DNA of 64,000 bases from Hyphomonas sp. (GCF_013823385.1 NZ_PNMA01000015.1:1-64000), one strand, 5' to 3'. Positions 51,637 to 61,819 are shown, counted from the first letter of the stretch. A program made the numbers and translations. The notes: a model not told the origin generated them from the letters alone.

Positions 51637-53120
51637 GTTTCCCCAAGTCCAGGCTCGCGGGCGTAATTGATATCGGATCGAACTCGGTGCGCCTTGTGAT
51701 CTGCGAGGTCATGGGGGCCTCGATCCTGCAGACCTTCAATGAAAAGGTGATGGCAGGCCTCGGAGAAGGCATGCCGAAGACGGGCCATCTCTCACCCAAG
51801 GGCGTTGAAGCTGCGTTGCAGGCACTCAGCCGTTACCGCGCGATCCTGCGTGCGCTGAATGTCGAGACGTATCAGGCCGTCGCGACGGCTGCCGTGCGGA
51901 TGGCGGGCGATGGCGAGGCTTTCCTCAAACAGGCTGGCAAGGTGCTTGGCCGGCCTGTCCGTCTGCTCAGCGGCGAGGACGAGGCGCGGCTTTCCGCGCG
52001 CGGCGTAGATCTCAGCATTCACAATCCTGTGGGCCTGATCGGCGATCTCGGCGGCTCCAGCCTCGAACTCAAGCGCATCGGTCTGGAGAAGGGCCCGAAA
52101 AACGGGGAGAGCCTGATGCTGGGGCCATTGGCGCTGGGCGATATCGTTAACGACCCCAAGGAACTGCGCAAACGTGTGCGCGATGCGCTCAAGGCCAGCC
52201 ATGTGATCAAGGGCGCCAAGGGACGGTTTTATGCCGTGGGCGGGGCCTGGCGCGCATTTGGCCGGCTCGTGATGGAGATGGACAGATATCCGCTTCACGT
52301 GCTGCAGGGGTTTCAGATCAATGAGGGGCAGGTGGCACGGGCCGCCAAGCTTTGCTTCGACTCGCTGACCAACCCGGCCGCCCGCCAGCAGATCGAGATA
52401 ATCGACAAGAAGCGCGCGAAGCATTTCCCCATGGCCGCTGTTCTGCTGGAGGAAATCCTGGCCGTCAGCGCGCTGGAGGGCGTGACGATTTCTGCCGCAG
52501 GTGTGCGGGAAGGCGTGCTGCATGACCTTCTGGGTATGAGCCTGGATGATCCGTTGACGGATGGCATCATCGCGTATGCGCGGCTGGACCACAACCAGAT
52601 TGCCTTCGGGCGTGCGTTGCACGATTTCATCTCGCCGGCGCTGGTTCCTCAGAACGATCTTTTCGGATCACCGGCTGCTGACATCCGTATAGAGATGGCT
52701 GCTTGCATGATGGCTGACAGTGCGGGACGGTTCCATCCCGATCACCGCGCCGAGATGGCCTATGACCAGGCGCTGCGGGCGCCATACCTGGGCGTGACGC
52801 ATCCAGAGCGCGCGATGATCGCTCATGCCATCGGCTGCCGCTATGAGAAGGACTTCAGGCGCCCCGCGGAGCATGTGGCGCTGACGACAGAGCAGCAGGC
52901 CGAACGGGCAAAACAGATTGGCTTGCTTATGCGGCTTGGCGCCGTGTTTTCCGGCCGCTCGGGCCCCATCCTGCAGCGCGCTTCGCTTCGCCGCGAAGGA
53001 GATGTCCTAGCGCTGGAGGTTCACCGCAAGGACGCCAACCTCATTTCAGAAACGGTCGAGCGGCGCCTGTCACAGGCAGCAGGTATGCTGCGCCTGAAAT
53101 CCACAACCGTGGTGCGCTGA
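51633..53120 (+). CDS. ppx: Ppx/GppA family phosphatase (exopolyphosphatase)
   Basis: A 495-aa ASKHA-fold enzyme. AGVIDIGSNSVRLVICEVMG is the phosphate-1 motif, the catalytic Glu lies near RLLSGEDEARLSARG, and LIGDLGGSSLELKRIGLEKG is phosphate-2. A C-terminal HD-like domain follows. It degrades polyphosphate or pppGpp. Co-translation with ppk (ATGA) indicates coordinated polyP synthesis and breakdown. It ends 7 bp from the convergent rnd stop. Confidence 0.93.
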   Translation: MSFPKSRLAGVIDIGSNSVRLVICEVMGASILQTFNEKVMAGLGEGMPKTGHLSPKGVEAALQALSRYRAILRALNVETYQAVATAAVRMAGDGEAFLKQAGKVLGRPVRLLSGEDEARLSARGVDLSIHNPVGLIGDLGGSSLELKRIGLEKGPKNGESLMLGPLALGDIVNDPKELRKRVRDALKASHVIKGAKGRFYAVGGAWRAFGRLVMEMDRYPLHVLQGFQINEGQVARAAKLCFDSLTNPAARQQIEIIDKKRAKHFPMAAVLLEEILAVSALEGVTISAAGVREGVLHDLLGMSLDDPLTDGIIAYARLDHNQIAFGRALHDFISPALVPQNDLFGSPAADIRIEMAACMMADSAGRFHPDHRAEMAYDQALRAPYLGVTHPERAMIAHAIGCRYEKDFRRPAEHVALTTEQQAERAKQIGLLMRLGAVFSGRSGPILQRASLRREGDVLALEVHRKDANLISETVERRLSQAAGMLRLKSTTVVR

Positions 53121-53127
53121 GCGCGCC

Positions 53128-54294
53128 TTAAACGTCGAACAGACGAACCTGGCCACCAGCGAAGGACACAGCAAGCTTGCCTGACAGCAGAGCGATGGCC
53201 CGCTTGCCGAACATGTCATAGCGCCAGCCGGTCATGGCCGGGATGTCTTCGCTGGTTTCGCCGCGGGCGATCCGGTCGATGTCGCTGGAGTTGGCGATGA
53301 GGCGGGGGACGACATTGTGTTCGTCCGAGACATGCTTGAGCAGCACTTTCAGCAGCTCGGGCGCACCTGCCGGGATCTGCGGGTTCTGCACCGGGCGTGT
53401 CAGCTCGGGCGCAAAGGCATCGGGATTGGCGAGCGCTTCCTTGATGGCCTCGATCAGGCCCTGGCCATGCTTGGAGCGGATGAAGCCGTTTGGCACAGCG
53501 CGCAGCTGGTTGAAGTCTTCTTCGGTGCGCGGTTTCTGGGCGGCGATTTCCTGGATGGCGTCGTCCTTGAGGATGCGGCGGCGGGGCTTGTCGAGTTCCT
53601 GGGCGGTGCGTTCGCGCCAGGCGGCGACGGCGACGACGATGGCGGCATAGTCCTTCTTGGGCATGCGCAGTTTTAGGCGCTGCCAGGCATTCATCGGGTC
53701 GGTGTCATAGGTGGCCGGGTCTTCGAGTTCGGCCATCTCCTCGCGCACCCAATTGAGGCGGTCGGTCTTTTCCAGCTCGTCGCGCATCTTCTGATAGGCG
53801 TCTCGCAGGTGGGTCACGTCCCCGAGCGCATAAACGAGTTGTTTCTGGCTGAGTGGGCGGCGCATCCAGTCAGTAAACTGGCTGGACTTGTCGATATGCT
53901 TGCGCAGGACGCGCTGGATCAGGTTGTCGTAGGAAATCGAATCGCCAAAGCCGAGCGCCATGGCGGCAACCTGGGTATCGAAGACCGGGCCGGGGGGATG
54001 GCCGATCAGGCGGTTGAAGATTTCGATATCCTGCCGGGCGGCGTGGAACACCTTCGTCTGCCGGTCGGAGGCGATCAGATCCAGAAAGGGTCGGATATCG
54101 AGATCTTCCGCCCTGGGGTCGATCAGGCCCTCGACGCCGGGGGCGGAGGCCTGGATCAGGCAGAGTTCCGGCCAGTAAGTCGTCTCCCGGTGGAACTCGG
54201 TGTCCACGCAGACGAAGTCGGATTCGGCGAGGGCGCCGCACAGATCTTCCAGTGCGGACTGCTCTGTGATGGGGGTCAGGGTGTTGTCAGTCAT
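53128..54294 (-). CDS. rnd: Ribonuclease D
   Basis: A 388-aa DEDD-type 3-to-5 exonuclease in tRNA 3-prime maturation. Exo [18 protein letters not shown]; Exo [22 protein letters not shown]; Exo [19 protein letters not shown] with Tyr and Asp of the DEDDy type. HRDC-like domains follow ([20 protein letters not shown]). It is divergent from aspS across 98 bp. Confidence 0.94.
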   Translation of the reverse strand: MTDNTLTPITEQSALEDLCGALAESDFVCVDTEFHRETTYWPELCLIQASAPGVEGLIDPRAEDLDIRPFLDLIASDRQTKVFHAARQDIEIFNRLIGHPPGPVFDTQVAAMALGFGDSISYDNLIQRVLRKHIDKSSQFTDWMRRPLSQKQLVYALGDVTHLRDAYQKMRDELEKTDRLNWVREEMAELEDPATYDTDPMNAWQRLKLRMPKKDYAAIVVAVAAWRERTAQELDKPRRRILKDDAIQEIAAQKPRTEEDFNQLRAVPNGFIRSKHGQGLIEAIKEALANPDAFAPELTRPVQNPQIPAGAPELLKVLLKHVSDEHNVVPRLIANSSDIDRIARGETSEDIPAMTGWRYDMFGKRAIALLSGKLAVSFAGGQVRLFDV

Positions 54295-54392
54295 CGCTTC
54301 AGCGCTTATCGCACCAACTTGACAAAGGCGAGGGGGTCTGTGCCCTACGCCGCTTCTTTCTGATTCAAGCGATTTTCCGGAGATTTCGCCCG

Positions 54393-56216
54393 ATGCATGC
54401 CTATCGCACCCATACCTGCGGCGAGCTGCGCAAATCCCATGTGGGAGAAACCGTAAAGATTTCAGGCTGGCTGCACCGCCGCCGGGATCATGGTGGGGTC
54501 ATGTTCATCGACCTGCGCGATCATTACGGCCTCACACAGATTGTTTTCAATCCGGGCTCGCCGGGCTTTGCCACGGTTGAACGCCTGCGCGCGGAAAGCG
54601 TCATTACGGTTGAAGGCAAGGTGGTTGCCCGCGATGCCGAGCTGGTGAACGCAAACCTTGCCACGGGCGAGATCGAAGTGGTGGGCGGGGAAGTCTCGGT
54701 TCAGTCCGAAGCGGCCGAGCTGCCGATGCCGGTATTCGGGGACCACTCCTATCCGGAAGAAATCCGCCTCAAGCACCGCTATCTGGATCTGCGCCGCGAG
54801 CAGCTGCACAAGAACATGATCCTGCGCAGCCAGGTGATCTCCAGCCTGCGCCGCCGCATGGTCGAGCAGGGCTTCACCGAATACCAGACGCCGATCCTCA
54901 CCGCTTCCAGCCCGGAAGGCGCGCGTGACTTCCTGGTGCCGAGCCGCCTGCACCCCGGCGAATTCTACGCCCTCCCGCAGGCGCCCCAGCAGTTCAAGCA
55001 GCTGCTGATGGTGTCGGGCTTCGACCGCTACTTCCAGATTGCGCCCTGCTTCCGGGATGAGGATGCCCGCGCGGACCGCTCACCCGGCGAGTTCTACCAG
55101 CTCGATATCGAGATGAGCTTCGTGACGCAGGAAGACGTTTTCAACGCTATTGAGCCTGTCATGCGCGGCGTGTTCGAGGAGTTTGCTGACTGGGAAGGCA
55201 AGGGGCGCACCGTGCCGGCTGGCCCGTTCCCGCACATTCCCTATGCCGAAGCGATGCTGAAATACGGCGTCGACAAGCCGGACCTGCGCAACCCGATCAT
55301 CTGCTCGGATGTTTCCGACATCGTGACGCGCGATGACGTAACCCTCGCCGTGTTCAAGAAGATCGTGGCCGGCGGCGGTATCGTGCGCGCCATTCCGGCG
55401 CCGAACTCAGGCGAGCAGCCCCGTTCCTTCTTTGACAAGATGGATGCCTGGGCGAAGAAGGAAATGCAGGCGCCGGGCCTCGGCTATATGCGTTTCGTGG
55501 AAGAGAATGGCCAGCTGGCCGCGACCGGCCCGATTGCGAAGTTCTTTGAGCCGGCTGCGCTCGCCGCGCTGGCAGAACGCGCCGGTATCAAGGCGGGCGA
55601 CGCGCTCTTCTTCTCTGCCGGCGACAAGACTGCCGCCGTGAAGCTGCAGGGCCAGGCCCGTATCCGCATTGGCGAAGAGCTGGGCATCATCGAGCCGGGC
55701 GTGTTCCGCTTCTGCTGGATTGTCGATTTCCCGATGTATGAATGGGACGAAGACAACAAGAAGGTGGACTTCAGCCACAACCCCTTCTCGATGCCCCAGG
55801 GCGGCATGGAGGCGCTGCTCAGCGCTGATACGGTTGAGAAACAGCTCGCCCTCAAGGCGTTCCAGTATGACATCGTGTGCAACGGTGTGGAGCTCTCCTC
55901 AGGCGCCATCCGGAACCATCGCCCGGATGTGATGCTGAAGGCCTTTGAGCTGGCTGGCTATGGCCCGGAAGTGGTGGAAGCGAAGTTCGGCGGCATGCTG
56001 AACGCCTTTCGCTATGGCGCCCCGCCACATGGCGGCATTGCGCCCGGCGTGGACCGCATCGTCATGCTGCTGGCCGAGACCGACTCGCTGCGCGACGTGA
56101 TCCTCTTCCCCATGAACCAGCAGGCCCGCGACCTGCTGATGGGCGCGCCGAGCCCGGTGGACGAGCGCCAGCTGAAGGAACTCAACATCCGCCTCGCGCC
56201 GGTGGTGAAGGCGTAA
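54393..56216 (+). CDS. aspS: Aspartyl-tRNA synthetase
   Basis: A 607-aa bacterial-type class IIb synthetase. The N-terminal OB fold ([20 protein letters not shown]) is followed by motif 2 ([20 protein letters not shown]), the bacterial insertion domain, and motif 3 ([20 protein letters not shown]). It charges tRNA(Asp). Because gatCAB is also present and no AsnRS was seen in the window, it may be a non-discriminating AspRS feeding Asn-tRNA synthesis; this is inferred. A strong hairpin follows the gene. Confidence 0.97.
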   Translation: MHAYRTHTCGELRKSHVGETVKISGWLHRRRDHGGVMFIDLRDHYGLTQIVFNPGSPGFATVERLRAESVITVEGKVVARDAELVNANLATGEIEVVGGEVSVQSEAAELPMPVFGDHSYPEEIRLKHRYLDLRREQLHKNMILRSQVISSLRRRMVEQGFTEYQTPILTASSPEGARDFLVPSRLHPGEFYALPQAPQQFKQLLMVSGFDRYFQIAPCFRDEDARADRSPGEFYQLDIEMSFVTQEDVFNAIEPVMRGVFEEFADWEGKGRTVPAGPFPHIPYAEAMLKYGVDKPDLRNPIICSDVSDIVTRDDVTLAVFKKIVAGGGIVRAIPAPNSGEQPRSFFDKMDAWAKKEMQAPGLGYMRFVEENGQLAATGPIAKFFEPAALAALAERAGIKAGDALFFSAGDKTAAVKLQGQARIRIGEELGIIEPGVFRFCWIVDFPMYEWDEDNKKVDFSHNPFSMPQGGMEALLSADTVEKQLALKAFQYDIVCNGVELSSGAIRNHRPDVMLKAFELAGYGPEVVEAKFGGMLNAFRYGAPPHGGIAPGVDRIVMLLAETDSLRDVILFPMNQQARDLLMGAPSPVDERQLKELNIRLAPVVKA

Positions 56217-56245
56217 GCCTCTCCTCGAGCCTTGCGATCAAAAGC

Positions 56246-56275
56246 AAACCGCCGGGTGATGAGCCCGGCGGTTTT
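56246..56275 (+). terminator. Terminator downstream of aspS
   Basis: AAACCGCCGGG and CCCGGCGGTTTT form a 10-bp stem with a 7-base loop (TGATGAG) and a short T-run, 30 bp after the aspS stop and 26 bp before the convergent pentapeptide gene, so it can serve both. Confidence 0.82.
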
Positions 56276-56301
56276 GATTCGGGGCAGTGATCGGGGGCGG
56301 A

Positions 56302-57024
56302 TCAGTCCTCAGCTTGGATGAGGGACACGTCGCACATGGGCAGGCTCATATTTGCCGGCAGGCGGGTTGTGAGCGAGCCGCAGGCGCCGGAAAAGTCTGC
56401 CGTAGAGGCGCCGGTGATGCCGGTCAGGTCCGCGCCCGGCAGGCGGGCATCGCGGAAGGAGGCGTTGGACACGTCTGCCCCGGCGAAGCTGGCGTCGGTG
56501 AGGTTTGCGCCGTTGAAGATGGTGCCGCGGAGATTGGCCCTGTCCATTACGGTGTCGGTGCAGTTGGCGCCCGAGAGGTCTGCCGTTTCAAGACGGGCAA
56601 AGAGCAGCGTGGCGCCTTCGAAATTCACGCCGATGAGGCGGGCCTTTTCGAGGTTTGCGCCCTGCATGCGCGCGCGGCGGAAATCAGCGCCGGAAGCGAG
56701 CACATCCTGCATGCGGGCATTGTTGAACACGGCATCGGCCAGCCGGCCGCTGGTGAGGTCTGCCCCGCGCAGGTCGGCGCCGGTGACATTGGCCTTCTGC
56801 ATGTTGACGGCCGTGGCGCGCACGCCGCGCATGAAGGCGTAATCGAAGCGGGCGCCGGAATAGTTGGCGCCGTTCAGCGTCCACCCAGCAAGGTTGCGCC
56901 CGGAGAGATCACAATCGGCACAGGCCCCAATATAGCTGGGAGACCACGCAACGGGTTGGCCCTGGGCCAGAGCCGTACTGGCAAACGCAGCCGTCATGAG
57001 ACCGGCCAGAGAGATAAGACGCAT
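56302..57024 (-). CDS. Exported pentapeptide-repeat protein
   Basis: About 240 aa: a signal peptide (MRLISLAGLMTAAFASTALA) followed by many A(D/N)LxX-type repeats, for example DLSGRNLAGWTLNGANYSGA, ANVTGADLRGADLTSGRLAD and ANLEKARLIGVNFEGATLLF, forming a right-handed quadrilateral beta helix. Two Cys flank the N-terminal cap (GACADCDLSG) and another pair is near the C-terminus. Secreted versions have unknown roles. The ATG at 57024 gives the cleanest signal peptide; an ATG at 57039 adds five residues. A direct-repeat/palindrome candidate operator lies upstream. Confidence 0.82.
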   Translation of the reverse strand: MRLISLAGLMTAAFASTALAQGQPVAWSPSYIGACADCDLSGRNLAGWTLNGANYSGARFDYAFMRGVRATAVNMQKANVTGADLRGADLTSGRLADAVFNNARMQDVLASGADFRRARMQGANLEKARLIGVNFEGATLLFARLETADLSGANCTDTVMDRANLRGTIFNGANLTDASFAGADVSNASFRDARLPGADLTGITGASTADFSGACGSLTTRLPANMSLPMCDVSLIQAED

Positions 57025-57106
57025 TTGTGGCGCGAACATATGACTTGGATAATGGCAATTCTGAAAAGTCTAAACTGAACAAACAGTAAGAAGTGTAAAA
57101 GGCGCG

Positions 57107-57138
57107 TAACTGTTGCACGCCTGCAATAACTCTTGCAC
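57107..57138. promoter_or_regulatory. Direct repeats with internal palindrome upstream of pentapeptide gene
   Basis: TAACTGTTGCAC (57107-57118) and TAACTCTTGCAC (57127-57138) are spaced 20 bp start to start, and TTGCA-cgcc-TGCAA (57113-57126) makes a small inverted repeat within. The position, in the gap before the minus-strand pentapeptide gene, suits an operator; there is no evidence for the protein that would bind. Confidence 0.35.
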
Positions 57139-57201
57139 CGGCCGCAGGGTTAATTGCCCGCTCACAGGGGCAATCTGAGGCCAGCCACTCGCGCGGCAGG
57201 A

Positions 57202-59454
57202 TTATTGCGTGGCTCTGCTTTCCTCGCCACAGGTGTCGCAGGCATGGTGTCCGCCAGGGCCCGCTTCAAAAAGGGTAAAGCTTCCACAGGCCGGGCACGC
57301 CTGGGCGAGATAGGCCGGTGTCAGGTCAATCGTGCCGTCTTCGCCCTCTTCGGGTTCTCCGGCCGCCTTTTCGGCCCGCCGCTTGTTCAGAATCACGATG
57401 TTGTCCGGCAGCTGGCCGCGCGAAAAGCCGCGAGAGATGATCTGGGCGGCTTCGGTGGTGAAGGCAGCCGTCTGCGCGCCGCGTGTGGCGTCGCCCGCGC
57501 CCCGGCCGAGGCCGTCATGGGTGACATCGGCTTCGGCAAGATCATCCCGGCCAAGATAGGAGAGGGCAAGTTCGCGGAAGATATAGTCGAGGATGGAGGT
57601 CGCCTTGGTGATCCGGTCATTGCCGGTCACTTCACCGGCCGGCTCGAACCGGGTGAACACGAAGGCGTCGGCATACTCTTCCAGCGGCACGCCATATTGC
57701 AGGCCGAGCGAGACGGAGATGGCGAAATTGTTCATCAGGCTGCGGAAGGCGGCGCCTTCCTTGTGCATGTCGATGAAGATTTCGCCGAGGCTGCCATCAT
57801 CGAATTCGCCGGTGTGGAGATACACCTTATGCCCGCCAACGGTGGCCTTCTGGATGTAGCCCTTGCGGCGATCCGGAAGGCGCGTGCGGCGGACGGGCGG
57901 GCCTTGTTCGGTGAGCACCGGCAGGGCGGGCAGAGCGTCGGCATCCTCGGCGAGTTCCTCAGCGAGGGAGAGGATCTGTTCCATGCGCTCCCGCACGTCT
58001 TGCGAGGGCGGGGTGCGGTGACCGGTCAGCAGGACGGAGAGGTCCGCCGCCATGGCTGCCTCCGCCATGGCCAGCCCTTCCTGGGCGGGTACGCGCAGCA
58101 TGGTCATGCCGTTGAGGGCGCGGGCGGCCGCCGAAGTGAAGCGCAGCTCGGCATCCATCGAGACGTTCAGCGAGAAGCCGGCATTGGCAAGGCCCTTGCC
58201 GGCAATGTCTTCGACCGCGCCGTCTATGGCAGCTTCTGCGGCGGCGATGTCCTTCTTGGAGAAACCGACAGCGGAGAGCAGCGCGCGGCCATCGGAGTCG
58301 AAACGCTCGGGCGAGAGGCGCAGGTCGTTCGTGATGATTTCGTCCCCCAGCACCCAGCGGGAGAAGGCGGCGTTGAGCGGCAGGCCATCGCCGATGGCGC
58401 GGGTGACGCGCTCGATGGCGTCGTCCGTGAAGCCGCGATCGCGCAGCCTGGAGCGGCCAAGGGCGGCGTCGAGATCCTGCTCCCCAGCGGCAGCGAGGCG
58501 GCTGAGCAGGAGAGGCAGCTGCTCGGGCGCGCGGCGGGCAAGGCCGAGGCGGGCGGCGCGGCCAAGGGAAGGTGATTCCTCGCCATAGGCGAGCACGGTG
58601 CGGACCGGGGCAGCGCCTTCGCTTTCACAGTCTGGCAGGATGCCGCCCAGATCGCTCAGCGGCAGGATGGCCACCTGGCAGCCACGCCGGCCGGCCGCCT
58701 TGATGGCCTCCAGGCCAAGCACGCGGGCATGAGCGGCGGGCAGGGCAGCGCCGGTGGCCGCGCTGCGAACCAGCGCGGTGAGCGCGGCGCCGGCCGCGAT
58801 GCCGGCTTCGGAGGCATAGTCGAGCCCGAGGGACATGACCGCTGCGCCGAGCCCGGCGATGACGAGCACCCCATCTGGCAGCGAGCGGGCAGCGGCGTCA
58901 GCTGCGCCCATGAGATAGTCTGCCTCCAGCCCGCCGGGGCCGATGGCGGCGGCCACATCGATCACGCGGCAGCGGGTCGCCGCGTCGGGCAGGGGCGCGC
59001 GGGCGAGATGGATTTCTGCGCCTTCGTCCAGCACGGCATCGAGGGCAGCGCGGACGGCCGCGTCGAGATGGCCGGTTTCAAACATGCCGGGGCGGGGCGA
59101 GGGCGTGCTTACGGCCGCTGCGCGCAGGGCGGCTGCAGTTTTCTGGATACCGCCTGGCTGGCGGAGGGCCTCTTCCAGCACATCCTGCGGCAGGCCGGCG
59201 GCAATGGCTTCGGCAAGCTCGGCATTGCGGGGCGCGTCCCCGAGGCGTTCCAGCATTTCGGCGGTTGCCAGCTGGGACACACCCAGAAGATTTGAGGCAG
59301 ACCAAGCCGCCCGCACCTGTTCCAGAGCGGCCGGCGTCAGCGGCTGAAGCGCGCGCCCGGCAGAGCGGGAAATGTCCCGCATCCTTACCTCGCGGGAGAC
59401 CAGACCGTCTGCTTCTGCTGCCTCGAGGATTTCCGAATGCGATTTTGCCGCCAT
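57202..59454 (-). CDS. Degenerate class II ribonucleotide reductase (NrdJ) paralogue with TSCPD domain
   Basis: A 750-aa protein. Residues 527-640 form the TSCPD domain found at the C-terminus of B12-dependent NrdJ ([20 protein letters not shown], then [40 protein letters not shown]). After it comes a zinc ribbon (Cys720, 723, 739, 742). Upstream, patches still follow the NrdJ barrel: [20 protein letters not shown] (204-223), [13 protein letters not shown] (361-373), [19 protein letters not shown] (392-410). However, the catalytic NPCxE loop and other redox Cys are absent; outside the ribbon there are only Cys162, 259 and 276. It is therefore probably non-catalytic. Its role is unknown; a regulator or assembly partner of real NrdJ is possible. 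Confidence 0.75.
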   Translation of the reverse strand: MAAKSHSEILEAAEADGLVSREVRMRDISRSAGRALQPLTPAALEQVRAAWSASNLLGVSQLATAEMLERLGDAPRNAELAEAIAAGLPQDVLEEALRQPGGIQKTAAALRAAAVSTPSPRPGMFETGHLDAAVRAALDAVLDEGAEIHLARAPLPDAATRCRVIDVAAAIGPGGLEADYLMGAADAAARSLPDGVLVIAGLGAAVMSLGLDYASEAGIAAGAALTALVRSAATGAALPAAHARVLGLEAIKAAGRRGCQVAILPLSDLGGILPDCESEGAAPVRTVLAYGEESPSLGRAARLGLARRAPEQLPLLLSRLAAAGEQDLDAALGRSRLRDRGFTDDAIERVTRAIGDGLPLNAAFSRWVLGDEIITNDLRLSPERFDSDGRALLSAVGFSKKDIAAAEAAIDGAVEDIAGKGLANAGFSLNVSMDAELRFTSAAARALNGMTMLRVPAQEGLAMAEAAMAADLSVLLTGHRTPPSQDVRERMEQILSLAEELAEDADALPALPVLTEQGPPVRRTRLPDRRKGYIQKATVGGHKVYLHTGEFDDGSLGEIFIDMHKEGAAFRSLMNNFAISVSLGLQYGVPLEEYADAFVFTRFEPAGEVTGNDRITKATSILDYIFRELALSYLGRDDLAEADVTHDGLGRGAGDATRGAQTAAFTTEAAQIISRGFSRGQLPDNIVILNKRRAEKAAGEPEEGEDGTIDLTPAYLAQACPACGSFTLFEAGPGGHHACDTCGEESRATQ

Positions 59455-59660
59455 CTGTCCCGTGCTCCTGCCGAATCAGTCCTGGTCAGGGTGCCCGCTT
59501 GCCCCCCTTGCGGCAACCGCTTTTAAGGCGCTCGAAGCAGTGGATTGCCTGCAATCACGGGGCCCGCGCGCCCAGGGCGCATTGCCTGCCTGCCATGGAT
59601 GGATTAATCGCCCCGGCAACGCCATATTGCGGCCATCAAACACGGTCAGGAAAGCCTCAG

Positions 59661-60053
59661 ATGCTGAAGCAGATATTCACCTGGTGGAGCGGAAACACCG
59701 TCGGAGCCGCCTTCGACATCAAGCGGCGTTCGGCCTTTGTCGGCACCGATGAATACGGCAATCGCTATTTCGAGGAGAAGAAGCCCTCGCTCGAAGGCCG
59801 CCGCCGCCGGTATGTGATGTATCACGGGCTGGCGGAGCCCTCGAAAGTGCCCGCGGACTGGCATGGCTGGCTGCACCACACGCTGGACGCGCCGCCCACC
59901 AAGATGCCGCTGGAGCGCCGCGAGTGGGAGACCGACCACACGCCCAACATGACCGGCACGCCCTATGCTGTGAAGCCGAAGGGCGCCATGTCCAGCAAGC
60001 GGGAGCGTCAGCGCTCCGACTCCGATTACGAGGCCTGGACTCCGGATGCGTGA
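59661..60053 (+). CDS. NDUFA12-like Complex I accessory subunit
   Basis: A 130-aa protein. IFTWWSGNTVGAAFDIKRRS and FVGTDEYGNRYFEEK, then RRYVMYHGLAEPSKVPADWH and GWLHHTLDAPP, are the NDUFA12/B17.2 family pattern. In alphaproteobacteria it is a supernumerary subunit of NADH:ubiquinone oxidoreductase, as in mitochondria. The C-terminus is basic and polar. It overlaps mlaD by 8 bp; the ndufa12-mlaD-DUF2155 order is common in this class. Confidence 0.92.
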   Translation: MLKQIFTWWSGNTVGAAFDIKRRSAFVGTDEYGNRYFEEKKPSLEGRRRRYVMYHGLAEPSKVPADWHGWLHHTLDAPPTKMPLERREWETDHTPNMTGTPYAVKPKGAMSSKRERQRSDSDYEAWTPDA

Positions 60054-60594
60054 ATCGTTTTTCGAAACCCTGATTGGGGCCGTGGTCGTCGGTCTCGCCG
60101 GCTTCTTCCTCTGGTTCGCGCTGGCACGGGGGGGCGATTCGAGCGGCCTGGGCGCCAACCAGTATGAAGTGACCGCACGCTTCAACAGCGTGTCAGGCAT
60201 TTCGCGTGGATCGGATGTTCGGATCGCAGGCGTGAAAGCTGGTGTTGTGAAGTCCATTGAGGGTGACCCGCAGACGTTTGAAGCGGTGCTCAAGCTCGCG
60301 CTGGATTCGAAGTGGGAGCTGCCCGACGATACCGATGCGCGGATTTCCACGGATGGCCTGCTTGGCGGCGCCTATATCGCGCTCGAGCCCGGCGCGGGCT
60401 TTGACAACATCGCGCAGGACGGCACAGGCGAAATCCAGTTCACGCGCGGCAGCGTTGACCTGCTGACCTTGTTTGCATCCTTCGCATCGGGCGGTGGTGG
60501 CAGCAGCAATAGCGGCGCGTCGTCTTCTTCGGCCGGGGAGGACCTTGGCCCTGTTGATCCCCCCGAAGTTCCCTCTGATGGAGCTGTTGAATGA
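60046..60594 (+). CDS. mlaD: MlaD, MCE-domain lipid transport component
   Basis: A 182-aa protein with a single N-terminal membrane anchor (ETLIGAVVVGLAGFFLWFAL). An MCE domain follows at about residues 39-115 (YEVTARFNSVSGISRGSDVR, IAGVKAGVVKSIEGDPQTFE, then DTDARISTDGLLGGAYIALE). A Ser/Gly-rich C-terminus follows (GGGGSSNSGASSSSAGEDLG). MlaD forms a hexameric ring in the periplasm that moves phospholipids between membranes. Other Mla genes are not in the window. The start overlaps the previous gene and the stop overlaps the next. Confidence 0.9.
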   Translation: MRESFFETLIGAVVVGLAGFFLWFALARGGDSSGLGANQYEVTARFNSVSGISRGSDVRIAGVKAGVVKSIEGDPQTFEAVLKLALDSKWELPDDTDARISTDGLLGGAYIALEPGAGFDNIAQDGTGEIQFTRGSVDLLTLFASFASGGGGSSNSGASSSSAGEDLGPVDPPEVPSDGAVE

Positions 60595-61142
60595 AAATTG
60601 CTTCGCGCCTTCTGGCAGCTACCGGTCTTGCCGTAGTGGTGGCTCTGACCGCTTCGGCGAGCACGATGGCGCAGAAAAACCAGGCAACCCTGCGCGCGCT
60701 CGACAAGATTACCGGGCGCTCGACGGATATCGTTGTGAAGGTGGGCGAGCCGGTAACTTTCGGATCGCTCCGGGTGGAGCTGAAAACCTGCTACCAGGCG
60801 CCACCTGAGGAAGTGCCCGAAAGCGCCGCCTTCCTGCGGATCACCTCGACCCAGCCGGTTGCGGTAGAGACGATGGAAGCCGTGGCCGCCAAGGACGCGC
60901 CTGCGGCGGCGGCCCAGAACCCCAAGCTGTTTTCAGGCTGGATGTATGCGTCCTCGCCCGGTCTCAATGCCCTGGAGCATCCGGTCTATGATATCTGGGT
61001 GATCCGCTGCACGGCGCCCGAACCGGTGAAGCTGCCGGAGCGGGTGACCATCCCGGAGAGCGTGGAGCCGCTGTATGACGACATCCCGGCCGGCGTGACG
61101 GAAACGGAAACCCCGCCGGACGAGGACATCCCGATCGACTGA
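60591..61142 (+). CDS. DUF2155 domain-containing exported protein
   Basis: A 183-aa protein with a signal peptide (IASRLLAATGLAVVVALTAS) and a conserved core: LRALDKITGRSTDIVVKVGE, then FGSLRVELKTCYQAPPEE, FSGWMYASSPGLNALEHPVY and DIWVIRCTAPE, with two Cys likely disulfide-bonded. DUF2155 proteins follow mlaD in many alphaproteobacteria, so a link to envelope lipids is plausible but unproven. The acidic C-terminal tail overlaps the convergent aat gene by 157 bp. Confidence 0.87.
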   Translation: MKIASRLLAATGLAVVVALTASASTMAQKNQATLRALDKITGRSTDIVVKVGEPVTFGSLRVELKTCYQAPPEEVPESAAFLRITSTQPVAVETMEAVAAKDAPAAAAQNPKLFSGWMYASSPGLNALEHPVYDIWVIRCTAPEPVKLPERVTIPESVEPLYDDIPAGVTETETPPDEDIPID

Positions 61143-61762
61143 TCGGGTGACGGCTCCGGCGAGCCCCCATGAAATTCTGCATCGACTTTCAGCGCCGCCT
61201 TGAGGCGGGCTTTGAACGCGTCGCGGCTGATCTCGATCAGGCCGAACTGCACGAGATGCGGATTGTGGAATTGCGCGTCCAGCAGGACATAGCCCCGGTC
61301 TATCAGCCGGGCGACCAGATGCACCAGCGCGATCTTTGACGCGTCTGTGGCGCGCGAGAACATGCTCTCGCCAAAGAAGGCGCCGCCGAGGGCAACGCCG
61401 TAAAGCCCGCCGACAAGTTCGTCCCCCTCCCAGCACTCAACCGAATGGGCAAAGCCCTGCCGGTGCAGCGCGCTATAGAGGTTTACGATCGGGGAGTTGA
61501 TCCAGGTATTCGGGCGGTTGTCATGCGGCTCGCCGCAGGCTTCGACGACGCGGGTGAAGGCGGTGTCGAAACTCACCCGGAACGGGTCCTGGCAGACCCG
61601 GCGTTTCAGGCGTTTGGGGATATGGAAGGCGTCCAGCGGCAGGATGCCCCGGAAATCCGGATCGACCAGGAAGAGACGCGGATCATCCCGCGAGTCCGCC
61701 ATGGGGAATACGCCCCGGCGATAGCAGGCAAGCAGGTCTTCAGGGCCGAAACGGGCGGACAT
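60986..61762 (-). CDS. aat: Leucyl/phenylalanyl-tRNA--protein transferase
   Basis: A 258-aa enzyme that adds Leu or Phe to N-terminal Arg/Lys of proteins (N-end rule). FGPEDLLACYRRGVFPMADS, WINSPIVNLYSALHRQGFAH, VECWEGDELVGGLYGVALGG, FFGESMFSR and LLDAQFHNPHLVQFGLIEIS are the family motifs. Residues after about 207 (Ser/Gly-rich, SSSGGVSVSVTPAGMSSYSG) lie antisense inside the DUF2155 gene and have no counterpart in the usual protein; they look like a readthrough extension after loss of the original stop. Confidence 0.9.
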   Translation of the reverse strand: MSARFGPEDLLACYRRGVFPMADSRDDPRLFLVDPDFRGILPLDAFHIPKRLKRRVCQDPFRVSFDTAFTRVVEACGEPHDNRPNTWINSPIVNLYSALHRQGFAHSVECWEGDELVGGLYGVALGGAFFGESMFSRATDASKIALVHLVARLIDRGYVLLDAQFHNPHLVQFGLIEISRDAFKARLKAALKVDAEFHGGSPEPSPDQSIGMSSSGGVSVSVTPAGMSSYSGSTLSGMVTRSGSFTGSGAVQRITQIS

Positions 61763-61819
61763 AGACTTGAGATATGGGTTGCGCCGCGTTGACTGTAAAC
61801 GCGGCGCAATGGCGGGAGC

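Noticed and set aside
60933-61436. 167-codon minus-strand frame beside aat
   Set aside because: It is a different reading frame over aat and DUF2155 with an Arg-rich, low-information translation.
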